Assembly: GCF_963677715.1 (NCBI RefSeq)
Contig: NZ_OY782495.1
Location: 930,001-994,000 of the forward strand
Direction of reading: 5' to 3'
DNA from: an uncultured Bacteroides sp.
GTDB taxonomy: Bacteria > Bacteroidota > Bacteroidia > Bacteroidales > Bacteroidaceae
Length of the DNA: 64,000 nt
The position numbers and the translations under genes were made by a program. This document shows, piece by piece, positions 1-7,658 of the stretch (the first letter of the stretch is position 1; the number at the start of each line of letters is the position of its first letter). The notes under the pieces were generated by a model, which was given only the letters and a program-made list of their open reading frames with translations, was not told where the DNA came from and searched no databases.

Positions 1-120
1 TTATGAAACTTCTGTTGATTATATCTCAGTTTAATGGCTAACAGTCATTTCTTTTCTGAGCAGTACTAAAAGTTCATTGGCACCCTCATCCATCTCAAAC
101 ACGACCTTAATATCTTGTCC

Positions 121-1095
121 TTACATGGTTACTACCAGCCTTTTTCCATCTGTCACTTCAAGTTCCCACAATTTATCGATGTCCATCAAACTAATGTTTA
201 GAGTTTCGAGTTTTAGTTTATTGTCAGCCGCAAGCCGGAACATTTCGGGAACAATTTCTTTAAGCAGTTTCTGCATCTCTTCTTTTGTCCAACTGCCCAT
301 ACCTGAACCCGACAGTTGTAAATCAACGCTTCTTAAAATCTCCGATGAAAGTTGAATTTTATCTCCGGTTATTGAGCCAATGGAAACAAAACGTGTTCTG
401 TGCGTAAATCCACCTTTCCCTTTCAATGTTTCCAAAATTAACTCAGCGCTGTGTCCCCACAAATAATCAATGACGATGTCAATGGGCGTGTTATTGTGAA
501 TTTGTTTTATTTGAGCAATAAAACTTTCGTCATTTTGACTTACGGAAACTATTTCGTCGGCACCCAACGGCAATAATAATTGTAAAGTTTGCTCATTCCT
601 ACCTGTTACTATAATCTTCCCGGCTCCATAATATTTGGCAATCTGGACTGCCGTTTTGCCTGTAAATCCTGTTGCTCCATTTATCAATACGGTTTCGCCG
701 GGTTGTATCGCTGCCCTGAAACGAAGAGCCATTGCCGACCCTGCTACTGCATTGGGTAAAGCCGCAGCCGTTATGTCATCAAGACCTTCGGGAATTTCTA
801 TCATTCTGCTTTTTTCAACAACGGCTTTTTCCGCCATCATTCCGCTAACGCCTAATGCATACACCCTTCTTCCATTTGCCAATAGCCCTACACCATCGCC
901 ACCAATTACTTTTGCCAGTTGTATATCTCCTTCAGTTGTATAGTGCTTACCACTTGCCATCGATTTATCCAGATTCTTGAAGGCTGCTGCTTTTACTGAA
1001 ATTAAAATTTCATCTTCATTCTTAACAATTGGTTCGGGGAAGTCCTCTGTATATTGAGGCATTCCGTTACCTTGAAACATGATTACTGTTTTCAT
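121..1095 (-). CDS. Zinc-free MDR-family NAD(P)H:quinone oxidoreductase-like protein
   Basis: A 324-residue medium-chain dehydrogenase/reductase, probably a cytosolic NAD(P)H-dependent quinone or enone reductase. The N-terminal GroES-like half contains the motif GGDGVGL, and the Rossmann half has the nucleotide-binding stretch INGATGFTGKTAVQIAKYYGA followed by the usual LGADE segment. I see no cluster of zinc-ligand cysteines, which fits the quinone-reductase branch. The chosen start (ATG at 1095, MKTVIMFQG) matches the family; the frame is open 24 codons further upstream without family-like sequence. A Crp/Fnr-type regulator lies 79 bp upstream on the same strand and probably controls it. 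The reading frame stays open for 29 codons after the TAA (see findings). The substrate cannot be told. Confidence 0.85.
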   Translation of the reverse strand: MKTVIMFQGNGMPQYTEDFPEPIVKNEDEILISVKAAAFKNLDKSMASGKHYTTEGDIQLAKVIGGDGVGLLANGRRVYALGVSGMMAEKAVVEKSRMIEIPEGLDDITAAALPNAVAGSAMALRFRAAIQPGETVLINGATGFTGKTAVQIAKYYGAGKIIVTGRNEQTLQLLLPLGADEIVSVSQNDESFIAQIKQIHNNTPIDIVIDYLWGHSAELILETLKGKGGFTHRTRFVSIGSITGDKIQLSSEILRSVDLQLSGSGMGSWTKEEMQKLLKEIVPEMFRLAADNKLKLETLNISLMDIDKLWELEVTDGKRLVVTM

Positions 1096-1174
1096 TTTAT
1101 TTAATGTATTAATTGAAGGCAAAGTTAAGAATTGACATTGAGGTAGGACGATAACATTTGTTATCAAATTCGAA

Positions 1175-1747
1175 TCAGCCCTTCACTAACTTTCTTTTTA
1201 TCCGGCTGAGGTGAACTGTACTTACTCCTAAATAGGAAGCAATGTAATGTTGAGGTACGCGTTGAATAACCTGCGGTGTCTCTGTTATCAAGTTAAGGTA
1301 TCGTTGTTGGGGAGTATCACTGATAAAAGAACAATGATGCTTCATGTAAACATATGTGCGTTCAAAAATGACATCGATAACCTTATCTCTTAAAACAGGG
1401 ATCTCAATGATTTCATGAATGATTCTATCAAAGTCTTTTTTCTGAATAACCCATAATATACTTGGTTCGATCGTTTCAATAGCCCCAAGACTTGGCAGTT
1501 GCTTTCTAAAACTCTCAATAGAAGCAACAATATTGTTTTCAAAGAAAAATTGAAATGTAACATCTTTTTCCCCATCATTTAAAAAAGCCCGTATACATCC
1601 TTTTTCAATTAAGAAAGTTTTGTCCGAAATATCGCCTTCATGTATAAGAACAGTCTTGGCTGGAACCTCCATGCGTGTAAAGCAATTGGTATATTCTACC
1701 CATTTAGCATCGTCCAGAGGAAATTTATTTCTGAATTGTTCAAACAT
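1175..1747 (-). CDS. Crp/Fnr-family transcriptional regulator
   Basis: A 190-residue regulator with an N-terminal cyclic-nucleotide-binding-like beta-barrel (roughly residues 10-115, including VLIHEGDISDKTFLIEKGCIR) and a C-terminal winged helix (about 150-188, with QHYIASYLGVSTVHLSRIKR as the recognition segment). Proteins of this size and layout are very common in Bacteroidota and often control a neighbouring redox or stress enzyme. It is transcribed toward the oxidoreductase gene, so co-transcription is likely. No cysteine set typical of an oxygen-sensing iron-sulfur Fnr is seen, so a cAMP- or iron-sensing role should not be assumed. The ligand is unknown. Confidence 0.87.
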   Translation of the reverse strand: MFEQFRNKFPLDDAKWVEYTNCFTRMEVPAKTVLIHEGDISDKTFLIEKGCIRAFLNDGEKDVTFQFFFENNIVASIESFRKQLPSLGAIETIEPSILWVIQKKDFDRIIHEIIEIPVLRDKVIDVIFERTYVYMKHHCSFISDTPQQRYLNLITETPQVIQRVPQHYIASYLGVSTVHLSRIKRKLVKG

Positions 1748-2216
1748 TGATTATTGTCGTTTTAGATGTTGATTCACTAGTATTCCATTAAAATGGAGAC
1801 AGCAATGAAATTATAAATAAAGAAACAACTTATAATATAAATAAGAAAAACATTATTATATTTGGCAAATTTTAAACATATAATTGATAGATTAACGATC
1901 TATTAATTATTATATGAGCCTTTTTGTTAAACCAAGTTTTTTTTTACATTATTATTTTATGAATGCAAAGCAATGGCTATGAAAGCATAAACAACAACCA
2001 TAGATAATAATTATATAATAAAAATAGGACATATTTTACATGTTATTAAATATTATTTATTATCGAGATTCAAGTAAAATAGAGCGCATTCACTAATGAA
2101 TGATTCTCCTTTCTTTATTGACCCTTTATTAGTATTTGGAAATAAAGGAACTAAATATCAAGAATAGTTGCGTATCTACAACAAGCCTTAAATATAAATT
2201 TTAATACTATAACAAA
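1748..2216. other. AT-rich intergenic region, no gene seen
   Basis: This 470-bp spacer is very AT-rich and separates the leftward Crp/Fnr gene from the rightward gene at 2217. I find no open frame with coding character, no RNA gene and no clear long hairpin. It presumably holds the divergent promoters of both genes. Confidence 0.6.
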
Positions 2217-2894
2217 ATGAAGAAAATATCAATTAACAATCTTGTTGAATTCAGGAGTAAATCGCCTAAAAGCAAACACAGCTTCGCTGCAGATCTAAAA
2301 TCTGGTAAAGAAAAAGTAAGCACTGGAAAGGGCGGGAATTATTGGGTCAGCTGCGTAAGTGCAATAAACAAGAGCTACAAGTTGAACGATTTCCAACCAT
2401 TAGCTAATAAAAGAGATGAGCTAGCCAAAAAATCTGAAGAGACAAGCTATAAAAGAACTCTGGTTATGTATAAAAGAAACATTGATATTTTATACACTTT
2501 CGAGAAGTTTGATTTAGAGAAATGGAGACCATCAAAAAAAATAGAATATATACGAAAGCCAAAAGAATATTCTACATTAACAATTAAAGAACTACAAATA
2601 CAAGTCAATCCCAATTATATTTTTAGGTTTAAAAAGGATGGAATTGAAGAAATTGGAGCAATCTGGTTTATTGCAAAAATTAATGGTTTTAAAAAAGAAG
2701 AATTAGGGATGTTCGCCGATATTTTATATAGATTTTTAGATTTTTATTATTCGGAAAAATACGTTATAAACCCCCAATACTGTATAGCTGTAGATTTATT
2801 CAATGGGTCAGATATAAATTATCTACATTTAAAAGATGGAAAGACACTAAAAATATTAGACTCAATTCTTGATGAAATAAAGGAATTAAGATAA
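2217..2894 (+). CDS. Hypothetical protein, 225 residues
   Basis: I do not recognise this protein. It is 225 residues long, lysine-rich in the first half (KSPKSKHSFAADLKSGKEK) with a predicted mixed alpha/beta second half (about 120-225). There is no signal peptide and no membrane segment, so it is probably cytosolic. The start at 2217 is the first ATG of the frame and is preceded by an AT-rich leader as is usual in Bacteroidota. It stands alone between AT-rich spacers, with no partner gene nearby. The AT-rich base use and isolation suggest an acquired accessory gene. The basic N-terminal segment could bind nucleic acid, but this is a guess. Confidence 0.65.
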   Translation: MKKISINNLVEFRSKSPKSKHSFAADLKSGKEKVSTGKGGNYWVSCVSAINKSYKLNDFQPLANKRDELAKKSEETSYKRTLVMYKRNIDILYTFEKFDLEKWRPSKKIEYIRKPKEYSTLTIKELQIQVNPNYIFRFKKDGIEEIGAIWFIAKINGFKKEELGMFADILYRFLDFYYSEKYVINPQYCIAVDLFNGSDINYLHLKDGKTLKILDSILDEIKELR

Positions 2895-3108
2895 CAAATA
2901 TACAGCCAAACAAGCAATTTATTTCTGCTTTTCTTTAAATGCATCTATATCTGTTTATCAGCACCATAAGCCATTGCAGATGTTAAAAAGACCAGTAATG
3001 CTACACAATAATAAAGCAAAGATGCTAGTATCCTTTCTCAGGCTATACTTTGCAATCCGAAGCTTGCAGCAGCACTAACATCATTCAAGAACAGAAACAA
3101 TATTGCTT

Positions 3109-3462
3109 CTACTTTTTCTTCAAAAAGTCGCCATCAATGATGAGCACCTTTACCCCATCTTTGGTATGTGAGCGGTGCGAACTTAATTCATCCGAAACAA
3201 TATAAGTCATGTCTTTGCTTAGAATGAATTCCTCTCCACTCTCTAGCTCGCTGACAAGTTCCCCCTCTAAGCAATGCAGAATGTGCCCTTTCTGGCACCA
3301 GTGATTGGCCAGATATCCTTTTGAATATTCAACCATTCTAACTCTTAACCCCTCAAATTGAAGAGTCTGCCACGTTGCTGTTCCGTTTTCTCCGGCATAT
3401 TCTACCTTAGGGATTGAGCTCCAATCAATCGTTTGAAAAGGAATATTTTCTTTATTTGCCAT
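3109..3462 (-). CDS. DHCW-motif cupin-fold protein
   Basis: A 117-residue single-domain cupin. The sequence ANHWCQKGHILHCLEGEL (about residues 53-70) resembles the DHCW-motif cupin family (here NHWC), in which the conserved histidines and cysteine line the barrel and may bind a metal. Further conserved positions include the SHRSHT segment near the C terminus. The start at 3462 (MANKENIPF) is preferred over an upstream TTG. No enzymatic activity is established for the family as far as I know. It is monocistronic, facing the divergent Fic gene across a repeat-rich region. Confidence 0.8.
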   Translation of the reverse strand: MANKENIPFQTIDWSSIPKVEYAGENGTATWQTLQFEGLRVRMVEYSKGYLANHWCQKGHILHCLEGELVSELESGEEFILSKDMTYIVSDELSSHRSHTKDGVKVLIIDGDFLKKK

Positions 3463-3590
3463 ATCTATCAATTTATAAAAAAACCTTCAATAACTTCACA
3501 CCACAAAAATAACAAAAATAAAGAGCAAAGACGAGGTACGTAATATTATTTAGCATGATGTTTATAAGCTAGCTAATTATTTGCTTATCA

Positions 3591-3677
3591 GTAATATAAA
3601 CATTACATTTGCGTAATATACGTGTTACACCACATTGAAATAAACGTGTAACGCCACAACAGAAAAAGACGTGTAAC
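3591..3677 (+). promoter_or_regulatory. Clustered GTAA/TTAC operator-like repeats upstream of the Fic gene
   Basis: Four related sites lie directly upstream of the Fic start codon. Two are 16-bp imperfect palindromes, GTAATATAAACATTAC (3591-3606) and GTAATATACGTGTTAC (3613-3628), whose centres are 22 bp apart. They are followed by two single copies of ACGTGTAAC at 3644-3652 and 3669-3677, continuing the phase of ACGTGTTAC at 3620-3628 with 24-25 bp steps. The spacing of about two helical turns suggests a protein binding cooperatively on one DNA face. An autoregulator, possibly the Fic protein's own N-terminal domain, is the simplest reading. Confidence 0.55.
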
Positions 3678-3695
3678 ATAAAGAAAAACTGGGTA

Positions 3696-5189
3696 ATGGC
3701 AACGATAGCAGAATTATTGGCAACCTCGCTAGATGTATTAAAGCAAGTGCAGCAAGATAGCGATTTCAGGATAGTTAGAAGCAGTGATTTGTCGCCAACT
3801 CACACCAAACGGCTCGTGGCAAACAATTTCTTAAAGCCTATCATAAATGGGTGGTATATCGTTACCGATCCGCGGGCAACGCCGGGCGACAGCACCGCTT
3901 GGTATGCATCGTTTTGGATTTTTGTCACTCGATATGCTACTCAGCGATATGGCAATGAGTGGTGTTTGTCTGCCGAGCAATCGTTGGCAATATACAGTGG
4001 TTCTACTATTGTGCCGAATCAGGTATTAATCAGATCTCCCAAGGGGAATAATAACGTTGTAAAGTTGATCTCGCCAACCTCAATCTTCAATTTGAATGCC
4101 AACTTGCCTTCGAAAACAGACTCTAACAATAGGTACAAGCTGAATCTGTACCCTCTGGCAGAAGCAATCATTGTTGCAACGCCGGCAATGTATAAAAATG
4201 ATTCGCTCACAATGCGCACCGTACTTGCCATGGTTCGTGATGCTTCTGAAATTCTTAAAATATTAGTCGATACGGGGCAGACCGTTAGGGCAGGAAGAGT
4301 TGCCGGAGCTTTTAGAAATATCGGAAGAAATGATTTGGCCGACGAGATTGTCGATACCATGAAGCGCATCGGATATGATATTCGCGAGGAAGACCCGTTT
4401 GCGGAAGTGGTCAAGGTGAGCCTATCACCCTCCCCGTATGCAACTCGCCTTACGCTGATGTGGCAAAAGATGAGAGAAGATGTGATTGCCAATTTCTCGC
4501 GTTCCAAAACGCATCTTTCTGCCGAAGAGTTTTTAGCACAAATGGAAGCACAATACGAGTTGGACGCATACCATTCTCTGTCTATCGAAGGGTATCGGAT
4601 GACGGACGAGCTCATCAATAAGGTGAAAAGTGGCAAATGGAAACCCGACGGAGATGACGCCGATTCCAAAAATGCGCTTGCAGCTCGTGGATATTGGCAA
4701 GCTTTTCAGCTGGTAAAAAAGAGTATTTCGGATATTCTCGGCGGTCAAAAGAGTGCAGATGTGACTGAACGTGATCTGTCTGCATGGCACGGCGAAATGT
4801 TCATGCCCTGCGTCACGGCAGGCATCATAAAACCGTCTGACATTGTAGGTTATCGCTCTCATCAGGTCTACATACACAATTCGATGCACACGCCGCTCAA
4901 TCCTGATGCCCTTTTGGATGCAATGAGCACGCTGTTCGACCTGTTAAAAAGGGAGACGGATGCTTCCGTTAGGGCTATTTTAGGCCATTTTATGTTTACC
5001 TACATCCATCCTTATATGAATGGCAATGGTCGTGTAGGCCGATTTTTGATGAACACGATGCTGGCTTCCGGAGGATATGACTGGCTGATTATTCCTGTCG
5101 AAAAAAGAGACGAATATATGTCTGCTCTGGAGAAGGCGAGCACCAAAAGTGACATCATACCTTTTGCCAAATTCTTATCGGCTATATAA
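3696..5189 (+). CDS. Fic-domain protein AMP-transferase with intramolecular inhibitory helix
   Basis: A 497-residue cytosolic protein. The catalytic Fic loop HPYMNGNGRVGR starts at His438 and has every residue of the canonical HPFx(D/N)GNGRxxR motif except Tyr for Phe, so it should transfer AMP (or another nucleotide) to target hydroxyls. An inhibitory motif S294-LSI-E298-G299 precedes the Fic core, placing it among Fic proteins with the inhibitory helix N-terminal in the same chain. The first 65 residues (about 25-60, ending in NGWYIV) look like the winged-helix start of AbiEi-type regulators, so the protein may also bind DNA. The repeats immediately upstream would suit autoregulation. It is monocistronic. 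Function as a toxin, antiphage factor or host-regulator cannot be separated from sequence. Confidence 0.87.
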   Translation: MATIAELLATSLDVLKQVQQDSDFRIVRSSDLSPTHTKRLVANNFLKPIINGWYIVTDPRATPGDSTAWYASFWIFVTRYATQRYGNEWCLSAEQSLAIYSGSTIVPNQVLIRSPKGNNNVVKLISPTSIFNLNANLPSKTDSNNRYKLNLYPLAEAIIVATPAMYKNDSLTMRTVLAMVRDASEILKILVDTGQTVRAGRVAGAFRNIGRNDLADEIVDTMKRIGYDIREEDPFAEVVKVSLSPSPYATRLTLMWQKMREDVIANFSRSKTHLSAEEFLAQMEAQYELDAYHSLSIEGYRMTDELINKVKSGKWKPDGDDADSKNALAARGYWQAFQLVKKSISDILGGQKSADVTERDLSAWHGEMFMPCVTAGIIKPSDIVGYRSHQVYIHNSMHTPLNPDALLDAMSTLFDLLKRETDASVRAILGHFMFTYIHPYMNGNGRVGRFLMNTMLASGGYDWLIIPVEKRDEYMSALEKASTKSDIIPFAKFLSAI

Positions 5190-5887
5190 GTTCCGTTCAA
5201 CTATAAGAAAGTTCAAGCGGACGATAGAGATTATGAACCTAACGCTCCAATATTCTAAATTACATATCCGTAAAGGCGATAATAGTGGACTTTATGTAAA
5301 GCACAAAAGGCTCCGCAAAACCTTGATTTTACGAAACCTTTCTTTGTATATTCAGCGGGCTGAAAGAGATTACAGTCAAACACCTTATAGCTATTTTATT
5401 TGGGGGATGGAATTAAATAATTAATAATCAACTAATATTTTTCAAGCAAAACACTACGACTGTAAATAATGCTCCGAACGCGACCCCGCGCCTAAGGGAC
5501 TTGCACCTTCTGGAAAAAACGCCCGCCACAAAACGCTGCTTAACCAAAACAATTTGTGCTTTTGTGTTTTTCCATTGTTTCGCGGCAGGTGCGCCTACTC
5601 ATGCAGAGCGCACACATACGATATGTCAATTAGAATTCTCGTCCGAACAACAAAGCAAGCAGCCCGCAACAACGACGATAGGGCTCAATAGGAAAGCAAC
5701 GCCCAATCCCCAACTGCATATAATCCCAAACGTTAGGGCACATTGAAAAACAACTGCAGGCCATTAAAAGAACATTTGAATGAGGTAAAATAAATACATG
5801 ATAAAGCTTTGAAAAAAGGTTTCTATTCTATATTTTTACATCGTGATTAATAACAAGAGTAATAATCTTTAGAAAGGAGGTAAACTT
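5190..5887. other. Non-coding or remnant region between Fic and peptide cassette
   Basis: No convincing gene is found. Around 5460-5745 the DNA is markedly richer in C and purine-poor runs (for example a proline/alanine/threonine-rich open frame at 5501-5746) and unlike its AT-rich neighbours, suggesting inserted or decayed DNA. The last 80 bp carry the promoter and Shine-Dalgarno sequence of the peptide gene. Short CCTAAC and GTTAGG motifs at 5237 and 5735 bracket the region but do not make a proper recombination site. Confidence 0.45.
5808..5838 (+). promoter_or_regulatory. Candidate promoter of the peptide precursor
   Basis: TTTG at 5808-5811, a 19-bp spacer and TATTTTTA at 5831-5838 match the Bacteroides -33/-7 consensus (TTTG, TAnnTTTG) except for the last base. 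Transcription would start near 5845 and leave a leader of about 40 nt before the precursor ATG. Confidence 0.45.
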
Positions 5888-6004
5888 ATGATTTACACAA
5901 AACCTGAAATTTTGGCACAAAGTACTGTACAGATGGCAGAATGTCGTCCCAATAGTAAGCCAAGTGGAAGACCTTGTAACCCACCAAAACCAGGTGGACG
6001 TTAG
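5888..6004 (+). CDS. Putative RiPP precursor peptide, 38 residues
   Basis: A small gene encoding a 38-residue peptide. A leader of about 18 residues (MIYTKPEILAQSTVQMAE) is followed by a basic, proline- and glycine-rich putative core with Cys19 and Cys30, CRPNSKPSGRPCNPPKPGGR. The YTKPEILAQ start resembles leaders recognised by PqqD-like domains. An excellent Shine-Dalgarno sequence, AAGGAGG at 5874-5880 with a 7-nt spacer, fixes the start; such a sequence is unusual for Bacteroidota and supports transfer. A radical SAM/SPASM gene follows 70 bp downstream. The core lacks any aromatic residue, so aromatic cyclophane chemistry is excluded; thioether bonds from the two cysteines, or modification of arginines, would fit. 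No transporter or peptidase gene is adjacent, so export is unexplained. Confidence 0.75.
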   Translation: MIYTKPEILAQSTVQMAECRPNSKPSGRPCNPPKPGGR

Positions 6005-6012
6005 AACAACTT

Positions 6013-6057
6013 AATCAGGAGACGATGTTATACAGTTAAAAAACACCTCTCCTGATT
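6013..6057 (+). terminator. Hairpin between precursor and maturase genes (likely attenuator)
   Basis: A perfect 10-bp inverted repeat, AATCAGGAGA (6013-6022) and TCTCCTGATT (6048-6057), separated by 25 nt. It lies 8 bp after the precursor stop and just before the maturase start at 6075. No U-tract follows, so partial termination or stabilisation of the precursor mRNA is more likely than full termination. It would give much more peptide than enzyme. Confidence 0.6.
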
Positions 6058-6074
6058 ACTAAAAAGATATTGTT

Positions 6075-7553
6075 ATGTTTTTCAAGCAAAAATCTAATAT
6101 TATATTCAGAAACTATGAATCCTTTGGGTATATAACAGACAATAGGAATTTCGGATATAAACAAACGGATAATAATGAAAACTACATCGGCGACAAAATT
6201 CTTTCGGAAAGTGGAGCCGTTTTTTTGTCTGTTTTAGGTAGAAAACCACAGACCCTTGATGAGCTTGCAGAAAAAACAAATAAGCAATTCACTGATATTG
6301 ACATTCAAACAATCAAGAACGATGCTAGAGAATTTTATTGCATGCTTGAACGGGATGGATTTATTGTGTCTGGCGAAACATTGCAAGAGTGCGAAGAAAA
6401 AGACACAAGGTTTTCGTATAAGACATTAGAACCCGAAATAATAAGAAAGAATTTTTCTACAACTATTATGCATTCCGAAAAATCCACGCAGGATTTTTTA
6501 GAGGAATACTTCAAAGGCAAACCTCAGCTGACAAATTTACACATAGAGATTACAAGCAAGTGCAATGAAAGATGCATACATTGTTATATTCCTCATGAGA
6601 GTAAAATAAGTAATATTGACTCTGATTTATTTTACGACGTTTTAAAACAATGTAAAAATATGAAGTTATTGCATTTGACGTTAAGTGGCGGTGAGCCAAT
6701 GTTGCACAAAAACTTTTGCGATTTTTTAAGAAAATGCAATAAATATAATTTTTCAGTTAATGTGCTTAGCAATTTAACATTACTTGATAATGAAATTATC
6801 AAAGAAATGAAAGCAAACCCTCTTTTAGGTGTCCAAGTCTCATTATATTCTATGAATCCCAATATTCATGATGAGATAACCCAAATGAAAGGAAGTTTTG
6901 AAAAAACAAAAAACGCAATTCTGAAACTGATAGAGAACGATATTCCTTTGCAAATAAGCTGTCCAGTAATGAAACAAAATAAAAACTGTTATGAGGATGT
7001 TATAAAATGGGCGGAACAGCATAAAATTCATGTTGGAGATGATTATGTAATCATAGCAAGATATAACCATACGACAAAGAATCTGAATTGTCGTCTATCA
7101 ATTAATGAAGTCAAAGAAATGATTAACGACAAAGCTGCGCATGACTTAAAATATTTGGAACAAATAGAAATGGCAGCTGAGAAGAAAAAAAATACTACTT
7201 CAAACGACTTTGTTTGTAGTGTTTGTCATTCCTCTATTTGTATAGCAGACAACGGAAATGTTTATCCATGTGCCGGTTGGCAGGATTATATTGTTGGCAA
7301 TGTAAAAGAGACTTCTCTCAATGACATTTGGGATAATTCTGAAAAAGTACAATATTTAAGAGACTTGCGCAATAAAGATTTTCCTAAATGTATTCAATGT
7401 AAGGATAAAGAGTTTTGCACCATGTGCATGGTTAGAAATGCAAATGAAAATCCTCAGGGAGACCCGTTAGTCGTTAATGAGTTTTTTTGCAATATCGCAA
7501 AACTCAATAGGCAAATAATATTTGAAAGGAAGGAAAAGCTTATGAATTCTTAA
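6075..7553 (+). CDS. Radical SAM/SPASM peptide maturase
   Basis: A 492-residue radical SAM enzyme expected to modify the adjacent precursor. Residues ~10-105 look like a PqqD-type RiPP recognition element (open winged-helix pattern, ending EFYCMLERDGFI). The radical SAM core begins with C163-NER-C167-IH-C170, the CxxxCxxC ligands of the catalytic [4Fe-4S] cluster, followed by SGGEP (204-208) for SAM binding. The C-terminal SPASM domain has Cys381, 384, 389, 399, 439, 442, 448, 451 and 472, enough for two auxiliary clusters. This arrangement is typical of sactipeptide, ranthipeptide and cyclophane maturases. The start ATG at 6075 lies just after the hairpin. The bond formed cannot be predicted from sequence alone. 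Confidence 0.88.
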   Translation: MFFKQKSNIIFRNYESFGYITDNRNFGYKQTDNNENYIGDKILSESGAVFLSVLGRKPQTLDELAEKTNKQFTDIDIQTIKNDAREFYCMLERDGFIVSGETLQECEEKDTRFSYKTLEPEIIRKNFSTTIMHSEKSTQDFLEEYFKGKPQLTNLHIEITSKCNERCIHCYIPHESKISNIDSDLFYDVLKQCKNMKLLHLTLSGGEPMLHKNFCDFLRKCNKYNFSVNVLSNLTLLDNEIIKEMKANPLLGVQVSLYSMNPNIHDEITQMKGSFEKTKNAILKLIENDIPLQISCPVMKQNKNCYEDVIKWAEQHKIHVGDDYVIIARYNHTTKNLNCRLSINEVKEMINDKAAHDLKYLEQIEMAAEKKKNTTSNDFVCSVCHSSICIADNGNVYPCAGWQDYIVGNVKETSLNDIWDNSEKVQYLRDLRNKDFPKCIQCKDKEFCTMCMVRNANENPQGDPLVVNEFFCNIAKLNRQIIFERKEKLMNS

Positions 7554-7658
7554 TACCAATAATCCGCCCCGACAAGCAAGTCTTTTATCTAAAGATTTAC
7601 ATGTCAATAAAACAGGATAAAAAGACATTAAACACTTTATATTCAACCTGACATAACT

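Noticed and set aside
5149-5424. 91-residue open frame overlapping the end of the Fic gene
   Set aside because: Its first part is the Fic C terminus read in another frame. A shorter start at 5233 would give 63 basic residues without a ribosome site or recognisable pattern.
5237-5742. Integron attC-like CCTAAC and GTTAGGGC motifs
   Set aside because: The 3' motif does not match GTTRRRY fully and the region cannot be folded into the paired core sites. No integrase of that type is present.
5501-5746. 81-residue open frame with a hydrophobic start
   Set aside because: Composition is odd (Thr/Pro/Ala-rich from C-rich DNA), with no promoter or ribosome site. It looks like decayed DNA.
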